A DNA stretch of 64,000 bases. Origin: Blautia hominis (GTDB taxonomy: Bacteria > Bacillota > Clostridia > Lachnospirales > Lachnospiraceae). A program made the position numbers and the translations under genes. How positions within the stretch are numbered: the first letter of the stretch is position 1; each line of letters opens with the position of its first letter. Below the pieces are notes generated by a model that saw only the letters and a program-made list of their open reading frames with translations, was not told where the DNA came from and did not search any database. The DNA is taken from the NCBI GenBank assembly GCA_002270465.1, contig NQOF01000006.1:124001-188000 (forward strand), given 5' to 3'. Below are positions 15,928 through 25,400 of this stretch, in pieces.

Positions 15928-17424
15928 ATGTATGGGCTTATCAGAAAAAATCTCTGCTTGTGGGGATATGGAAAGGCTGGTGCCTTATTTTTAGGCTGCC
16001 TGATTTTTTCCATCAGCGGGCGATTGGATCATGGGATCTCTTATGAACAGCATATTTTGTCAGCGGTGTCAGATCATTACTATTTGACCTATTTCATGCT
16101 GCCAATCCTGTTGTTGAGCTGTTTTTCCTTTTTGGAGGATGACGGGATACCGGTGATCTCACGTTTTCACAGCTACCATGCCTATTTCCTGGGGAAATGG
16201 CTTAGGACGTGGGCGGCAGCGTTTCTGCTGACTGCGGTTCAGACCACGGCAATCCTGTTGTCCGGTATGGGACTGCCATTGGGGGATCAATGGGGCCTTC
16301 CTGCAGGGGCGGCGGAGACAGAGTTATTTTCCATGCTGCAGCAGATTTTTCCGGCCCCTGTGCAGGCTTTCCTTGTATGCACGCTCTATCAGTTTGCGGG
16401 AAGCTGGCTGATATTCGGAATCTGTATGTGGATCGGGCACTTTGCAGGGAGGAGAGGGGCTGTTCCTATCATTTCCGGCCTTTATATGCTCTCAGCTGTA
16501 TGGCTCAAGCTTCCGGCTGTTCAGAACCTGCCCTTTACTGGATTTGGTCACTTACTGATCCTGCACCACAATCTGGGCGGACATTATCGCTTTGCAGCCA
16601 CAGGGGTTACCTTCCTGCTCCTTCCCCTGGCCGCCATCCTTTCGCTGCGGTTTTGGTGGCGCGGACTGCCGCATATTCAGCTTCGGGGCCGCGGCATGGC
16701 TGCGTATTATGTTCATGAGCTGATGATAAGAAAGAATCTTCTGATCCTTTTTGGGGTCGTATTCGGAATTACGCTTTATAAAGGGATGGGGCACAGCCAT
16801 ACGGAATCCGGTACAGAATGGATCTATACCTTGTTTGCCGGACATGGCACAGGATATTTCCAAGTCCTTCCTTTTATAGAACAATGGATCACAGGCGGAG
16901 CGCCCCTGTATCTTCTGGCGGTTTTCGTGGAGCATACAGTCAGCGGGCAATCCGTTTTTGTCTCAGTCCGTGGGAAAAGCTGCAGAAGCCTGATGAGGGG
17001 GATCTTGTCAGCCGGTACAAAATTTATTGGGATATATACGTTCTTGTGGATGACAGGGGGACTTCTGGGAGCGGTTTTTATTGGCTGCGAAATGGAGGGA
17101 CCTGCATGGAACCTACTGCTGTATGCTGTCCTGATGAAATTTCTCGATATATATTTGCAGTATCTGTTCATGCTGTGTATTTACTTGTTCACAAAACAGG
17201 TTTCGGTTAGCTTTCTTATACTGGCTGCCGGAAATCTGCTCTGCGTGCTGCCCGGGGCTTTGGCGTCCTGCTTACCCTTCGGGCTATCGGGTTTGATGCG
17301 GATTTCTCTGATGCATTCCGGCATAGGGATATCTGCAGTGACGGCCTTTGGAATACTGGTTTCTTTTTCATTGCTGCTGACTGTATGGCTGGCCGTGTTT
17401 GGATGCAGGAAAATATTGGATTAA
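15928..17424 (+). CDS. ABC exporter permease, large (subunit 2)
   Basis: This protein of about 498 residues contains around twelve hydrophobic segments arranged as two similar halves. It opens MYGLIRKNLCLWGYGKAGALF and ends LLTVWLAVFGCRKILD, with a mid-protein MIRKNLLILFG that echoes the N-terminus, consistent with a duplicated permease. I use ATG 15928 after AGGTGG; GTG 15919 would abut the previous stop. It forms an operon with the permease before it and the ATPase after it. Confidence 0.75.
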   Translation: MYGLIRKNLCLWGYGKAGALFLGCLIFSISGRLDHGISYEQHILSAVSDHYYLTYFMLPILLLSCFSFLEDDGIPVISRFHSYHAYFLGKWLRTWAAAFLLTAVQTTAILLSGMGLPLGDQWGLPAGAAETELFSMLQQIFPAPVQAFLVCTLYQFAGSWLIFGICMWIGHFAGRRGAVPIISGLYMLSAVWLKLPAVQNLPFTGFGHLLILHHNLGGHYRFAATGVTFLLLPLAAILSLRFWWRGLPHIQLRGRGMAAYYVHELMIRKNLLILFGVVFGITLYKGMGHSHTESGTEWIYTLFAGHGTGYFQVLPFIEQWITGGAPLYLLAVFVEHTVSGQSVFVSVRGKSCRSLMRGILSAGTKFIGIYTFLWMTGGLLGAVFIGCEMEGPAWNLLLYAVLMKFLDIYLQYLFMLCIYLFTKQVSVSFLILAAGNLLCVLPGALASCLPFGLSGLMRISLMHSGIGISAVTAFGILVSFSLLLTVWLAVFGCRKILD

Positions 17425-17435
17425 GGGGGATTAAT

Positions 17436-18110
17436 ATGGGTTCCTATATTGAAGTGAAAAATGTATCAAAGAGTTTTGGCCACAGGCCGGTCCTCCAAAA
17501 TGTGTCTTTAACCGCTGACCGTGGGAAAACGGTAGGTCTGGTGGGAGAGAACGGCAGTGGGAAATCCGTGCTGTTTAAGATACTGTGCGGGTTTGAAAAG
17601 CCTGACAAGGGCAGTGTGTTTGTGCGCGGGGAGGCGCTTGGAAAAAATGGGCGTGATTTCCCTGACAATATGGGGGTGTTCATCAATGCCCCCGGTTTTA
17701 TCGGTATTTACAGTGGTTTTCAGAACCTGAAATTTCTTGCGGACATACAAAGGAAGATCGGAGAGAAGGAGATTCGGGATGCCATGAACAAGGTCGGGCT
17801 TGACCCTGACAATAAAGTGAAGGTAGATCACTATTCTCTCGGCATGAAGCAGAAATTAGGGCTTGCGCAGGCCATTATGGAGGGGCAGGACATTCTGGTA
17901 TTAGACGAACCTTTCAATGCTCTGGACTACAAAACCTATGAAGATGTCAAATCTATCATCCGCATGCTGAAAGCTGAAGAAAAGACCATATTTCTGACTT
18001 CCCATCATTACAAGGATATTGAGCAGTTATGTGATGAGGTATACTTGATAGAGGACTGCCGGCTTATACCGGTCACCGAAGAAATTGCAGCCCGGTATCT
18101 GGGGTCTTGA
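17436..18110 (+). CDS. ABC transporter ATP-binding protein
   Basis: This 224-residue nucleotide-binding subunit has Walker A GENGSGKS, signature YSLGMKQKLGLAQA, Walker B DILVLDEPF and a switch His in LTSHH. The signature form (SLGMKQ) is typical of export-type ATPases. ATG 17436 follows AAGGGGG; the upstream in-frame start at 17385 lies inside the permease gene. It is the last gene of the exporter operon and is followed by a very strong bidirectional terminator. Confidence 0.92.
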   Translation: MGSYIEVKNVSKSFGHRPVLQNVSLTADRGKTVGLVGENGSGKSVLFKILCGFEKPDKGSVFVRGEALGKNGRDFPDNMGVFINAPGFIGIYSGFQNLKFLADIQRKIGEKEIRDAMNKVGLDPDNKVKVDHYSLGMKQKLGLAQAIMEGQDILVLDEPFNALDYKTYEDVKSIIRMLKAEEKTIFLTSHHYKDIEQLCDEVYLIEDCRLIPVTEEIAARYLGS

Positions 18111-18120
18111 AACGTAACCT

Positions 18121-18165
18121 ATGAGAAGCGCCGCCTGTGTCTCTTGCCCAGGCGGCGCTTCTCAT
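18121..18165. terminator. Bidirectional terminator between exporter operon and PfpI gene
   Basis: A perfect 17-bp stem (18121-18137 with 18149-18165, ATGAGAAGCGCCGCCTG and its complement) lies between convergent genes. The T-rich flank TCTCTG is weak, but the stem strength and convergent position support termination from both sides. Confidence 0.75.
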
Positions 18166-18175
18166 TCTCTGCTTA

Positions 18176-18817
18176 TTACACGGGTGCGTCACAGGACGGC
18201 AAAGTCTGCATGAGAGCAAAGAAATGTTCAGATTTACCGGTGCTGAAATAGGCATACCAAGATTCCAGTGTATCTGCCCGGAAGACACCTAGATGCTCTA
18301 TGATTTGTTTTGCCCACAATAAAGCCCCGGTACTGCTTGCAGTAATAAGATTATTGTCGGCTGCAGACGGTTTATCGATATAAAAATGCTGCCCTTTATA
18401 ATCAGGGCAGAACATTTCGAGAAATCCCGGCCCGTTACTGGTATGCGGTCGCTGATCCAACAGCCCTAAGCCGGCAAGCGCCGTGACAGCCCCGCAGATC
18501 GCACCTACTGTAGCACCTAAAGCGAGAAATTCACTTGCTTTTTCCAGGATAGCAGCATGCTTTTGGTCGTTCCATGTATCTGCGCCCGGTAAGAGCAGCA
18601 CACTTGTTTCACTCACGACAATATCGTCGATCAGGCAATCGGGCACTATCGTCAATCCGCCCATTGAACGGATGGGTTCTTTAGAATGACTGACCGTTTT
18701 GAGTGATATACGCGGCGCGTCCTTTTTGAAAAATCTGCCGGAATTCAATTCTGAAATAGCATACCCCATTTCCCAGTCAGCGAAAGTATCAAGAACGTAA
18801 ACATAGATTGTAAACAT
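18176..18817 (-). CDS. DJ-1/PfpI-family protein (glutamine amidotransferase-like)
   Basis: This 213-residue protein has the PfpI/DJ-1 fold with the nucleophilic Cys in GAICGAV (Cys108), a LLPGAD strand end and a TASSTGALLWAKQI helix after it. Such proteins include glyoxalase III/deglycase-like and stress enzymes; the exact activity is unknown. The ATG has GGAGGAAATTT upstream on the - strand. It is divergent from a WYL-domain regulator, which is a common arrangement for a regulator and its target. Confidence 0.85.
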   Translation of the reverse strand: MFTIYVYVLDTFADWEMGYAISELNSGRFFKKDAPRISLKTVSHSKEPIRSMGGLTIVPDCLIDDIVVSETSVLLLPGADTWNDQKHAAILEKASEFLALGATVGAICGAVTALAGLGLLDQRPHTSNGPGFLEMFCPDYKGQHFYIDKPSAADNNLITASSTGALLWAKQIIEHLGVFRADTLESWYAYFSTGKSEHFFALMQTLPSCDAPV

Positions 18818-18858
18818 AAATTTCCTCCATTTTTTATTGTTTTATTAGTTGGTTTGCT

Positions 18859-18970
18859 GTAACGTATTCAGTAGGTCTGTGTATATCGCTTCGCGATGGA
18901 CTGGATAAAGCTGGCACTACTTTTCCATACGGTCAGCGCAGTAGATGCGCAGACCTGTCTGAACTGTTAC
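18859..18970 (+). repeat. Miniature palindromic element, copy B (112 bp, degraded)
   Basis: It begins GTAAC and ends GTTAC and shares TCGCTTCGCGATG and ATACGGTCAGCGCAGTA...ATGCGCAGACCTGTC with copy C. No flanking duplicate is visible, so it is probably old. It sits between the divergent PfpI and WYL genes and may carry or displace their promoters. Confidence 0.65.
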
Positions 18971-19061
18971 GAACAGTTGCCATTTGTTTTTTTATAGTAC
19001 CATGTAATTGTTGACAACAGTATGGCAAGAATTAAAAAAAAATTTGAAAGGCGGAAATAAA

Positions 19062-19997
19062 ATGAAAATTGACAGACTTGTTAGCATAATCATGATACTT
19101 CTCGATAAAGGGCGCATCGGTGCACAGGAGTTGGCAGATATGTTTGAAGTTTCACCCCGCACGATCTATCGCGACATAGACACTATCAATATGGCGGGGA
19201 TTCCTGTACGTTCTTCAGCGGGAGTGGGTGGTGGTTTTGAGATCATGGAGAGATACAAGATAGATAAAAATGTCTTTTCGTCTGCCGACCTTTCCGCTCT
19301 TTTGACGGGGCTTTCCAGCCTCTCCAACATGGTGCAGGGGGATGAACTGGTACATACCCTCACAAAAGTCAGGAGCTTTATCCCGGCCGACAGGGCGAAA
19401 GATATTGAAGTGAAAGCAGATCAAATAAGTATTGACCTAAGTCCGTGGACGGGCAGCAGGAGCATACAGCCATATTTAGAGATCATCAAAACAGCGTTGC
19501 AGGAGAGCAGACTGCTTGCGTTTGCATATGCAGATCAAGATGGAAATAAGACTGCACGCACAGCCGAACCGTATCAGCTCGTCTTGAAAAGCAGTCATTG
19601 GTACTTTCAAGGGTATTGTCATAAAAGAAAGGATTATCGCCTATTCAAACTGACCCGCATATCAAACCTTAAGATGCAGGAGGAAACTTTTATACCGAGA
19701 GACTATCAAAAACCAATTTTAGACTTTGAAAAAAGGTGGGATACGTTGCAGACAAAAATAAAGATCCGTATCCATAGATCCGTCATGGACAGGGCACTTG
19801 AGTTTTGCCCTTATGAAGACTTCGCTCCGGATGGCAGTGAGCATTACATTGTCCGATTTCCCTTTATAGAGAACGATTATTACTACAATATCCTTTTCGG
19901 TTTTGGGGATAAATGTGAGTGTTTAGAGCCGTTACATGTCCGTACGGAAATGAAACGCAGAATACAAAAGATAGCTGCCATGTACGGGAATCCATAG
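19062..19997 (+). CDS. HTH/WYL-domain transcriptional regulator (YafY type)
   Basis: This 311-residue protein has an N-terminal DeoR-like helix-turn-helix (IGAQELADMFEVSPRTIYRDIDTINMAGIPV) and a WYL ligand-sensing domain (residues 140-230; the signature here is SSHWYFQGYCHKRKDYRLFKLTRI), then a C-terminal extension. ATG 19062 follows AAAGGCGG; an upstream in-frame start exists at 19008. A TTGACA-like box lies upstream. The gene is divergent from the PfpI gene and likely controls it or itself. The ligand is unknown. Confidence 0.9.
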   Translation: MKIDRLVSIIMILLDKGRIGAQELADMFEVSPRTIYRDIDTINMAGIPVRSSAGVGGGFEIMERYKIDKNVFSSADLSALLTGLSSLSNMVQGDELVHTLTKVRSFIPADRAKDIEVKADQISIDLSPWTGSRSIQPYLEIIKTALQESRLLAFAYADQDGNKTARTAEPYQLVLKSSHWYFQGYCHKRKDYRLFKLTRISNLKMQEETFIPRDYQKPILDFEKRWDTLQTKIKIRIHRSVMDRALEFCPYEDFAPDGSEHYIVRFPFIENDYYYNILFGFGDKCECLEPLHVRTEMKRRIQKIAAMYGNP

Positions 19998-20025
19998 TTG
20001 TAATTAAAAAAATTGCAGATGCCTA

Positions 20026-20054
20026 TTGACAAGTAAAACTGTAACTGCTATAGT
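20026..20054 (+). promoter_or_regulatory. Sigma-A promoter of trxA
   Basis: A perfect TTGACA (-35, 20026-20031), 17-base spacer and TATAGT (-10, 20049-20054) lie 82 bases before the thioredoxin start. An ACTGT...ACAGT dyad overlaps the -10, which could be an operator for a redox regulator; that part is inference. Confidence 0.82.
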
Positions 20055-20136
20055 GACAGTATAGGAACTGTAAATAATAATAATACAGATAAAAGATCCG
20101 TTATTTCGGATACCAAATACGAAAGGATGATAAATT

Positions 20137-20463
20137 ATGTCAGTAAATGCAATCGAAAAAACAAAATTTCAAGCAGAAGTATTAGAATCCCCAAAACCGG
20201 TGGTTGTAGATTTTTGGGCACCATGGTGCGGTTACTGCCGCAGACTTGCCCCTGCGGTAGACAGACTGGAAGCGGAAATGAACGGTAAAGTCACAGTGTC
20301 CAAAGCAGATATTGACGAACTTCCGGAAGTAGCCCAGCAGTACGAGATAGATACGATTCCCACACTGATCCTGTTTAAAGACGGAAAAGAGGCAGACCGT
20401 GTTGTCAATCCTCCTTCCCAGGACGCAATAGAAGAGTGGCTGAAGGCCAATCAGGTGATCTGA
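20137..20463 (+). CDS. trxA: Thioredoxin
   Basis: This 108-residue classic thioredoxin has a WAPWCGYC active site (Cys31, Cys34), a cis-Pro in DTIPT and the length expected for TrxA. The central pair is Gly-Tyr rather than the usual Gly-Pro, which tends to shift redox potential. A strong promoter precedes it and an AAAGGATGATAAATT ribosome site lies just upstream. The thioredoxin reductase gene follows after 86 bases, so electrons would pass from NADPH through TrxB to this protein. The pair serves general thiol reduction in the cytoplasm. Confidence 0.95.
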   Translation: MSVNAIEKTKFQAEVLESPKPVVVDFWAPWCGYCRRLAPAVDRLEAEMNGKVTVSKADIDELPEVAQQYEIDTIPTLILFKDGKEADRVVNPPSQDAIEEWLKANQVI

Positions 20464-20549
20464 TCAAATCAATCCGGATGATCCGACAAACAACAAGAAA
20501 GTAAGGGTTAGGATCCGGTTTCCATATAAAGCAGCAGGAGGAAATACAA

Positions 20550-21461
20550 ATGAGACAAGATATGTATGATGTGGCTGTTATCGGAGGAGGACCCGGCGGA
20601 TATACAGCGGCTCTCTACTGTGCCAGAAGCGGGCTTTCGGTTCTGGTACTGGAAAAATTGTCACCGGGCGGACAGATGGCAACCACCAGTATGGTAGACA
20701 ACTACCCCGGTTTTGAGGAGGGTATTGACGGCTTTGAACTTGGAGAGAAGATGCAGCGAGGAGCCGAGCGCTTCGGCGCAGAGACGGCTTTTGTAAATGT
20801 GACTGCCGTAGATTTGAAAAATGAAATAAAGGTGATCGACACATCCAAAGGCCAGGTAAAGGCAAGGGCAGTAGTGCTGGCGACCGGGGCTTCCCCAAGA
20901 GAGATTGGACTGCCTGAGGAAGCCTCCCTGCGGGGACGGGGCGTTGCGTATTGTGCCACCTGTGACGGTATGATGTACCGCAATAAGACCGTAGTTGTAG
21001 TAGGCGGCGGCAACAGTGCTGCGGCAGATGCCCTGTACCTCTCAAAAATATGTAAAAAGGTATATCTGGTCCACAGGAGAGATACGCTGCGGGCTTCAAA
21101 CGTTTATCTGGAACCCCTGAAGAACAGCAGTGTGGAATTTATCTGGAACAGCCAAGTAAAACAGATCCTGCATGATAAAAAAGTGACAGGTGTTGTGGTG
21201 GAGAATCTTGAAGGACAGCTGACAGAGATCCCCTGTGACGGTGTATTTGCAGCCATTGGCAGGGTTCCCGACACGGAACTTTTTAAAGGCCAGACAGAGC
21301 TTGACGGCCAGGGTTATATTCAGGCGGACGAGTCAACCAGAACCAACCTGCCCGGTGTGTTTGCAGTGGGTGACGTGAGGACAAAACCCCTGCGGCAGAT
21401 AGTGACGGCAGCCTCAGACGGCGCTGTTGCATCCCACTTTATTGAGGAATACCTGGTATAA
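20550..21461 (+). CDS. trxB: Thioredoxin reductase
   Basis: This 303-residue low-molecular-weight flavoprotein has an N-terminal FAD motif GGGPGGYTAALY, the redox-active CATCDG (Cys135, Cys138), an NADPH motif GGGNSAAADA and a C-terminal GVFAVGDVRTK. It reduces the thioredoxin encoded 86 bases upstream. An AGGAGGAAATACAA site precedes the ATG. A very strong terminator follows the stop. Confidence 0.95.
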   Translation: MRQDMYDVAVIGGGPGGYTAALYCARSGLSVLVLEKLSPGGQMATTSMVDNYPGFEEGIDGFELGEKMQRGAERFGAETAFVNVTAVDLKNEIKVIDTSKGQVKARAVVLATGASPREIGLPEEASLRGRGVAYCATCDGMMYRNKTVVVVGGGNSAAADALYLSKICKKVYLVHRRDTLRASNVYLEPLKNSSVEFIWNSQVKQILHDKKVTGVVVENLEGQLTEIPCDGVFAAIGRVPDTELFKGQTELDGQGYIQADESTRTNLPGVFAVGDVRTKPLRQIVTAASDGAVASHFIEEYLV

Positions 21462-21472
21462 AAAAACGGTTC

Positions 21473-21518
21473 AAAAACACGCTATCGGTATGCGGCATGA
21501 TACCGATAGCGTGTTTTT
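21473..21518. terminator. Bidirectional terminator between trxB and glsA
   Basis: A perfect 19-bp stem (21473-21491 with 21500-21518) has an A-run on the left and a T-run on the right, so it can end transcripts from trxB (+) and glsA (-). Confidence 0.9.
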
Positions 21519-21537
21519 TGTATGCGGTCTTATCCGC

Positions 21538-22458
21538 TTAAAAAAGACTGCAGTCCAGCTTTTTCGCCAGATATTCCAGAATCTTTATTCCCCCTATACT
21601 GTTTCCTTTTTCATCCAGGGCCGGCCCGTACACACCGATTCCCATCCGGTCTACGACCACAGCCGCGATTCCGCCCCCCACACCGCTCTTAGCCGGAAAT
21701 CCTACTTTCATGGCAAACCTTCCGGAACCGTCGTACATGCCGCAGGTGAGCATCAGGGCCCGGAGGGCTTTGGCGCAGGAGTGTTCAATGAGGTTTTCCC
21801 CTGTAAAGGGGTTTGTCCCGTGATTTGCCAGCACCGCGCTCAGATTGGCAATATCAAGTGCCGTCACGTCCACAGAACACATACGGAAATAAAAATCCAG
21901 ACATTCCTCCACATCTCCCTCTAAGATGCCGGATGCCTTCAGATAGTATGCCAGGGCACGGTTTCGGTCCCCTGTGCTTTTTTCGGAGAGATAGACATTC
22001 TCATTCAGATAGATCTCCTCATTGTTGCACAGATGCCGGATGTAGGTGAGGAACCGTCCAAATCTCTCCTCCGTATCCTTTCCCTCAATACAGCTTGCCA
22101 CTGTGATGGCACCTGCATTGATGAAGGGGTTAAAGGGCCGTGTCCTGGTCTCCAGTTTTATGATGGAGTTAAAGGGGTCCCCTGTAGGCTCTACGCCTAC
22201 CTTGTCCTGAAAAAGATATTCCCCTCCTCTGTCATGGAGCGCAAGGATCAGGGAGACTAGTTTGGAAATGCTCTGTATCGTGAAAGGCCTGTCATAGGCC
22301 CCCTCTTTTAGGGTTTCCCCGTCCAGACTTACAATGCAGACACCAAGCTGGTGCTTGTTGACCCGGGCAAGCTCCGGAATGTAATCAGCCGGCCGTCCAA
22401 GCCCTGTAAAACATTTTCCGTAGGACAGGGCATCGTGCAGGCAATCCTGTGATATCAT
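21538..22458 (-). CDS. glsA: Glutaminase A
   Basis: This serine-dependent beta-lactamase-fold glutaminase (306 residues) deaminates glutamine to glutamate and ammonia. It shows the SxxK nucleophile motif in FTIQSISK (Ser63, Lys66), NPFINAGAI, and the C-terminal GVGGGIAAVV segment. I start at 22458 (MISQDC), because AAAGGAGAGA sits just before it; an ATG at 22497 upstream lacks such a site. Its product, glutamate, is the substrate of the methylaspartate route encoded 14 kb away, so it may feed the same fermentation. Confidence 0.92.
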   Translation of the reverse strand: MISQDCLHDALSYGKCFTGLGRPADYIPELARVNKHQLGVCIVSLDGETLKEGAYDRPFTIQSISKLVSLILALHDRGGEYLFQDKVGVEPTGDPFNSIIKLETRTRPFNPFINAGAITVASCIEGKDTEERFGRFLTYIRHLCNNEEIYLNENVYLSEKSTGDRNRALAYYLKASGILEGDVEECLDFYFRMCSVDVTALDIANLSAVLANHGTNPFTGENLIEHSCAKALRALMLTCGMYDGSGRFAMKVGFPAKSGVGGGIAAVVVDRMGIGVYGPALDEKGNSIGGIKILEYLAKKLDCSLF

Positions 22459-22598
22459 GTGTTCTCTCTCCTTTATCAAATCGTTCTTTATTTCCATTGT
22501 ACATCAAAAATAATTTCTGACTACCCCACAAAAGCTACGAAAATACTACTCTAAAATTGTATATAATTCACGAAAGAAAGGAAAAATATAAATTTATA

Positions 22599-22627
22599 TT
22601 GACTAAAATACCGAAATGCTTTATTGT
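22599..22627 (+). promoter_or_regulatory. Likely promoter of the membrane-protein/hut locus
   Basis: TTGACT (22599-22604), a 17-base spacer and TATTGT (22622-22627) lie 70 bases before the first membrane gene. An AACGTACGTT palindrome (22634-22643) immediately downstream is a possible operator. The -10 is imperfect. Confidence 0.55.
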
Positions 22628-22697
22628 ACAATTAACGTACGTTCTTTAAATGTTCTTTTAATTAAAAAAAGGATCCATTACAACAGGAGGAAAAACA

Positions 22698-23417
22698 ATG
22701 AATTATTTTGATGTGGCGAACAGCAGGCTGCTCTACGTGCTGGTGGGCGGTGGACTGCTGTACATCTCCGGGCTTGTGTTGGTGTTTATGCGCAAAGCCT
22801 GGAAGCGGGCATTGGAACTCGGAATTTCCAAAAAGACGATCATGGAAGTTGTCAAGTCTTCTGCTGTGTTTACTGTTATCCCATCTATCTCTGTTATCAT
22901 CGGGCTTTTTTCTCTCTCCGCAGTGCTGGGAGTGCCATGGTCCTGGTTCCGGCTTTCCGTGGTAGGTGCTGTGAGCTATGAACTGACAGCAGCGGAAATG
23001 GTGTCGGATGCCCTCGGATTTCAGTCAGCAGGTGCTATGGCATCAGCCAACAATTACGAAGTGTTCGGGGCGATCATGTTCGTAACCAGTATATGCATTT
23101 TGGCAGGAATGATAACAAATATTTTTTGTGCCAAGAAAATCCAGGTGAGCATGACTAGATACAGAAAAAGCAAAGGCGCCTGGGGAGCTGTTTTTAATTT
23201 TTCCTTTGCCGCCGCCCTGGTTGCCGCTTTTATCCCTTATATTATCCTGGGAGGCAGTGTGGGGATCGTGGTGCTGATCGTAAGTGCCTGCGTGTCTGCT
23301 TTTATGTTCTATATTGTGGGGAAATATAAAGTGCAGTGGCTGGGCAGTTTTATCATGTCAGCAGCCCTGATCATGGGGATGGCCGCCGCTGTTCTGGCTA
23401 CAAACGTTCTGGGATAA
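22698..23417 (+). CDS. DUF5058-type integral membrane protein
   Basis: This 239-residue protein has about six hydrophobic segments and an opening MNYFDVANSRLLYVLVGGG that matches the family I recall as DUF5058. The second membrane gene starts 12 bases later, so the two probably form a heteromeric transporter. The downstream M20 amidohydrolase suggests that the substrate is an acylated or peptide-linked amino acid; that is inference from context. AGGAGGAAAAACA precedes the ATG. Confidence 0.72.
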   Translation: MNYFDVANSRLLYVLVGGGLLYISGLVLVFMRKAWKRALELGISKKTIMEVVKSSAVFTVIPSISVIIGLFSLSAVLGVPWSWFRLSVVGAVSYELTAAEMVSDALGFQSAGAMASANNYEVFGAIMFVTSICILAGMITNIFCAKKIQVSMTRYRKSKGAWGAVFNFSFAAALVAAFIPYIILGGSVGIVVLIVSACVSAFMFYIVGKYKVQWLGSFIMSAALIMGMAAAVLATNVLG

Positions 23418-23429
23418 AGGAGAAAAAGA

Positions 23430-24200
23430 ATGAACAAAAACGGATTAAGTGAATATACCAACTCGGTTCACCGGATTGGCAGGATCGGTACAGTGATTGC
23501 CATTGTTGTCATGCTTGGAATCCCTGTTACCATGTGTACATATTTTGACATGTGGCCGAGGGCGGCGGATTTACTCATGTTCTGCGGCGGCCTTCTGGCT
23601 CTGTATGTCCCCACCGGGATTGTGGAATCTGTCACCTACACGCCTATTTTGGGATCCTCCATTTATATGAGCCTGATCACCGGTAATGTATCCAATATTA
23701 AGCTTCCCTGTGCACTCAATGCCCTTGACATTGCCAAAGCGGAGCAGAATACCGATGAGGGGGACGCGGTCTGTACCATTGCCATTGCCGTGTCCTCTCT
23801 CATCACCATAGCGGTGGTCATTGTGGGCGTACTCATGCTGGTGCCGCTGCAGCCTCTCTTAAGCTCCCCCACAGTCCAGGTGGCTACCTCATATATGCTT
23901 CCGGCCTTGTTCGGATGTATGTTCATCCGCCTGATGGTCACCAACCCGGCAGGAGGAAAGATCACGGGAAAATGGAAGATGATGATAGCTCCCATCCTGA
24001 TCCTGCTGGCGATCCTGGTGTTTGTGGCAAAGATCAACAGGGGGATCGGTGTGCTGATCACCATACCGGTCATGATCCTCTCATCCTGGCTCCTCTTTAA
24101 ATCGGGGCAGGTGAAGGTCATAAAGGAGGGAGAGGGAAATCCCGCCCCGGAGGATGAGGCGTTGAAAAAAGTGAATGACAAAACTATTACAGAGAGATAA
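23430..24200 (+). CDS. Partner integral membrane protein of the DUF5058 protein
   Basis: This 256-residue protein has about seven hydrophobic segments and a soluble tail (KVIKEGEGNPAPEDEALKK). A conserved-looking loop, NIKLPCALNALDIAKAEQNTDEGD (near 90-112), sits between membrane segments and could be a substrate or coupling site. The family is not recognised with confidence. It is translated just after the DUF5058 protein and 11 bases before the M20 hydrolase. Confidence 0.7.
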   Translation: MNKNGLSEYTNSVHRIGRIGTVIAIVVMLGIPVTMCTYFDMWPRAADLLMFCGGLLALYVPTGIVESVTYTPILGSSIYMSLITGNVSNIKLPCALNALDIAKAEQNTDEGDAVCTIAIAVSSLITIAVVIVGVLMLVPLQPLLSSPTVQVATSYMLPALFGCMFIRLMVTNPAGGKITGKWKMMIAPILILLAILVFVAKINRGIGVLITIPVMILSSWLLFKSGQVKVIKEGEGNPAPEDEALKKVNDKTITER

Positions 24201-24211
24201 AGGAGAAGAAA

Positions 24212-25387
24212 ATGAACGATTTAGAGAGAGCAAAAGAACTGCTTCCGGAGATGACCGCCAACAGGAGATTTCTGCATCAGAATCCGGAGCTGGGAATGAA
24301 TCTGAAAGTCACTACGGAATTTGTCATGGGAAAGCTGCGTGACATGGGAATAGAAGCGAAGATCTGCGGCGGATGCGGTGTCACGGCCCTCATCGGCAAA
24401 AAGAAGGACGGCCCGGTATTCCTTTTAAGGGCTGACATGGATGCTCTGCCTATGCGGGAGGAGAGCGGACTTCCTTTCGCCTCATCCGGCCAGGCTGCCC
24501 ACTGCTGCGGTCATGACATGCACACAGCCATGCTGCTTGGCGCTGCAAAGATTCTGAAAGAGCAGGAGGAGGAGCTTCCGGGGATCGTAAAGCTGATGTT
24601 CCAGCCAGGGGAGGAGACACTGGAAGGTGCAAAAGCCATGATCGCGGACGGAATCCTGGAAAATCCTCATGTGGATGCAGCTATGGGGGTGCATATGATG
24701 CCTCTGGCACCGGCCGGATTTGTGGGATACAACGCAGGGGTTGTGTGTAATTCCAGTGATTTGCTGCAGATAGCCATTGAAGGGAAGGGCGGGCACGGAG
24801 CCAGCCCGCACCAGTCTGTGGACCCTGTCAATGTGGGGGTGCATATCCACCTGGCGCTGCAGGAACTGATTGCCAGAGAAGTGGACCCTCAGGATCAGGC
24901 TGCCCTGACTTTTGGAATGTTTCACAGCGGGGATGCAGCGAATATCATTCCAAAGACCGCTTTTCTGGGCGGTACACTGAGGACCGTCAGACAGGAGACC
25001 AGGGAGTTCCTGCTTGATAGAATTAAGAAATGTGTGGAGATGACAGCGGAAATGTTCCGTGCAAAGGCCAGTCTGGAGGTTCCGGCTTCGGTCAGTGCCC
25101 TCACTGTGGATGAGACATGCGCGGATATCATAGGTAAAGGCTTTTCAGAAACACTGGGCAAGGCCGCTGTCCGCGTCAGCCAGACGACCTCCGGTTCTGA
25201 GGATTTTGCAGAGGTAAGCCGCCTGGTGCCTTCCATGTTTTTCGTGGTGGGCGGCGGAGACAAAGAGCACGGCTATGAATTTGCAGGACACCATCCGAAA
25301 GTGCGCTATGATGAGACCAGCCTGGCAAGCGGTGCCGCAGCCTTTGCCTGCGGGGCGAAAGCATATCTTGCGGCGAAGGGAAAGTAG
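24212..25387 (+). CDS. M20-family amidohydrolase (aminoacylase/hippurate hydrolase-like)
   Basis: This 391-residue M20D-type metallohydrolase has RADMDALPM, CGHDMHTAM and QPGEET metal-ligand motifs, and a GGHGASPHQSVDP dimerisation-domain segment near residue 200. Relatives remove acyl groups from amino acids or split dipeptide-like amides in the cytoplasm. Following two membrane proteins, it may release an amino acid such as histidine or glutamate from an imported conjugate. An AAAGGAGAAGAAA site precedes the ATG. Confidence 0.88.
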   Translation: MNDLERAKELLPEMTANRRFLHQNPELGMNLKVTTEFVMGKLRDMGIEAKICGGCGVTALIGKKKDGPVFLLRADMDALPMREESGLPFASSGQAAHCCGHDMHTAMLLGAAKILKEQEEELPGIVKLMFQPGEETLEGAKAMIADGILENPHVDAAMGVHMMPLAPAGFVGYNAGVVCNSSDLLQIAIEGKGGHGASPHQSVDPVNVGVHIHLALQELIAREVDPQDQAALTFGMFHSGDAANIIPKTAFLGGTLRTVRQETREFLLDRIKKCVEMTAEMFRAKASLEVPASVSALTVDETCADIIGKGFSETLGKAAVRVSQTTSGSEDFAEVSRLVPSMFFVVGGGDKEHGYEFAGHHPKVRYDETSLASGAAAFACGAKAYLAAKGK

Positions 25388-25400
25388 TAGTAAACTGGAT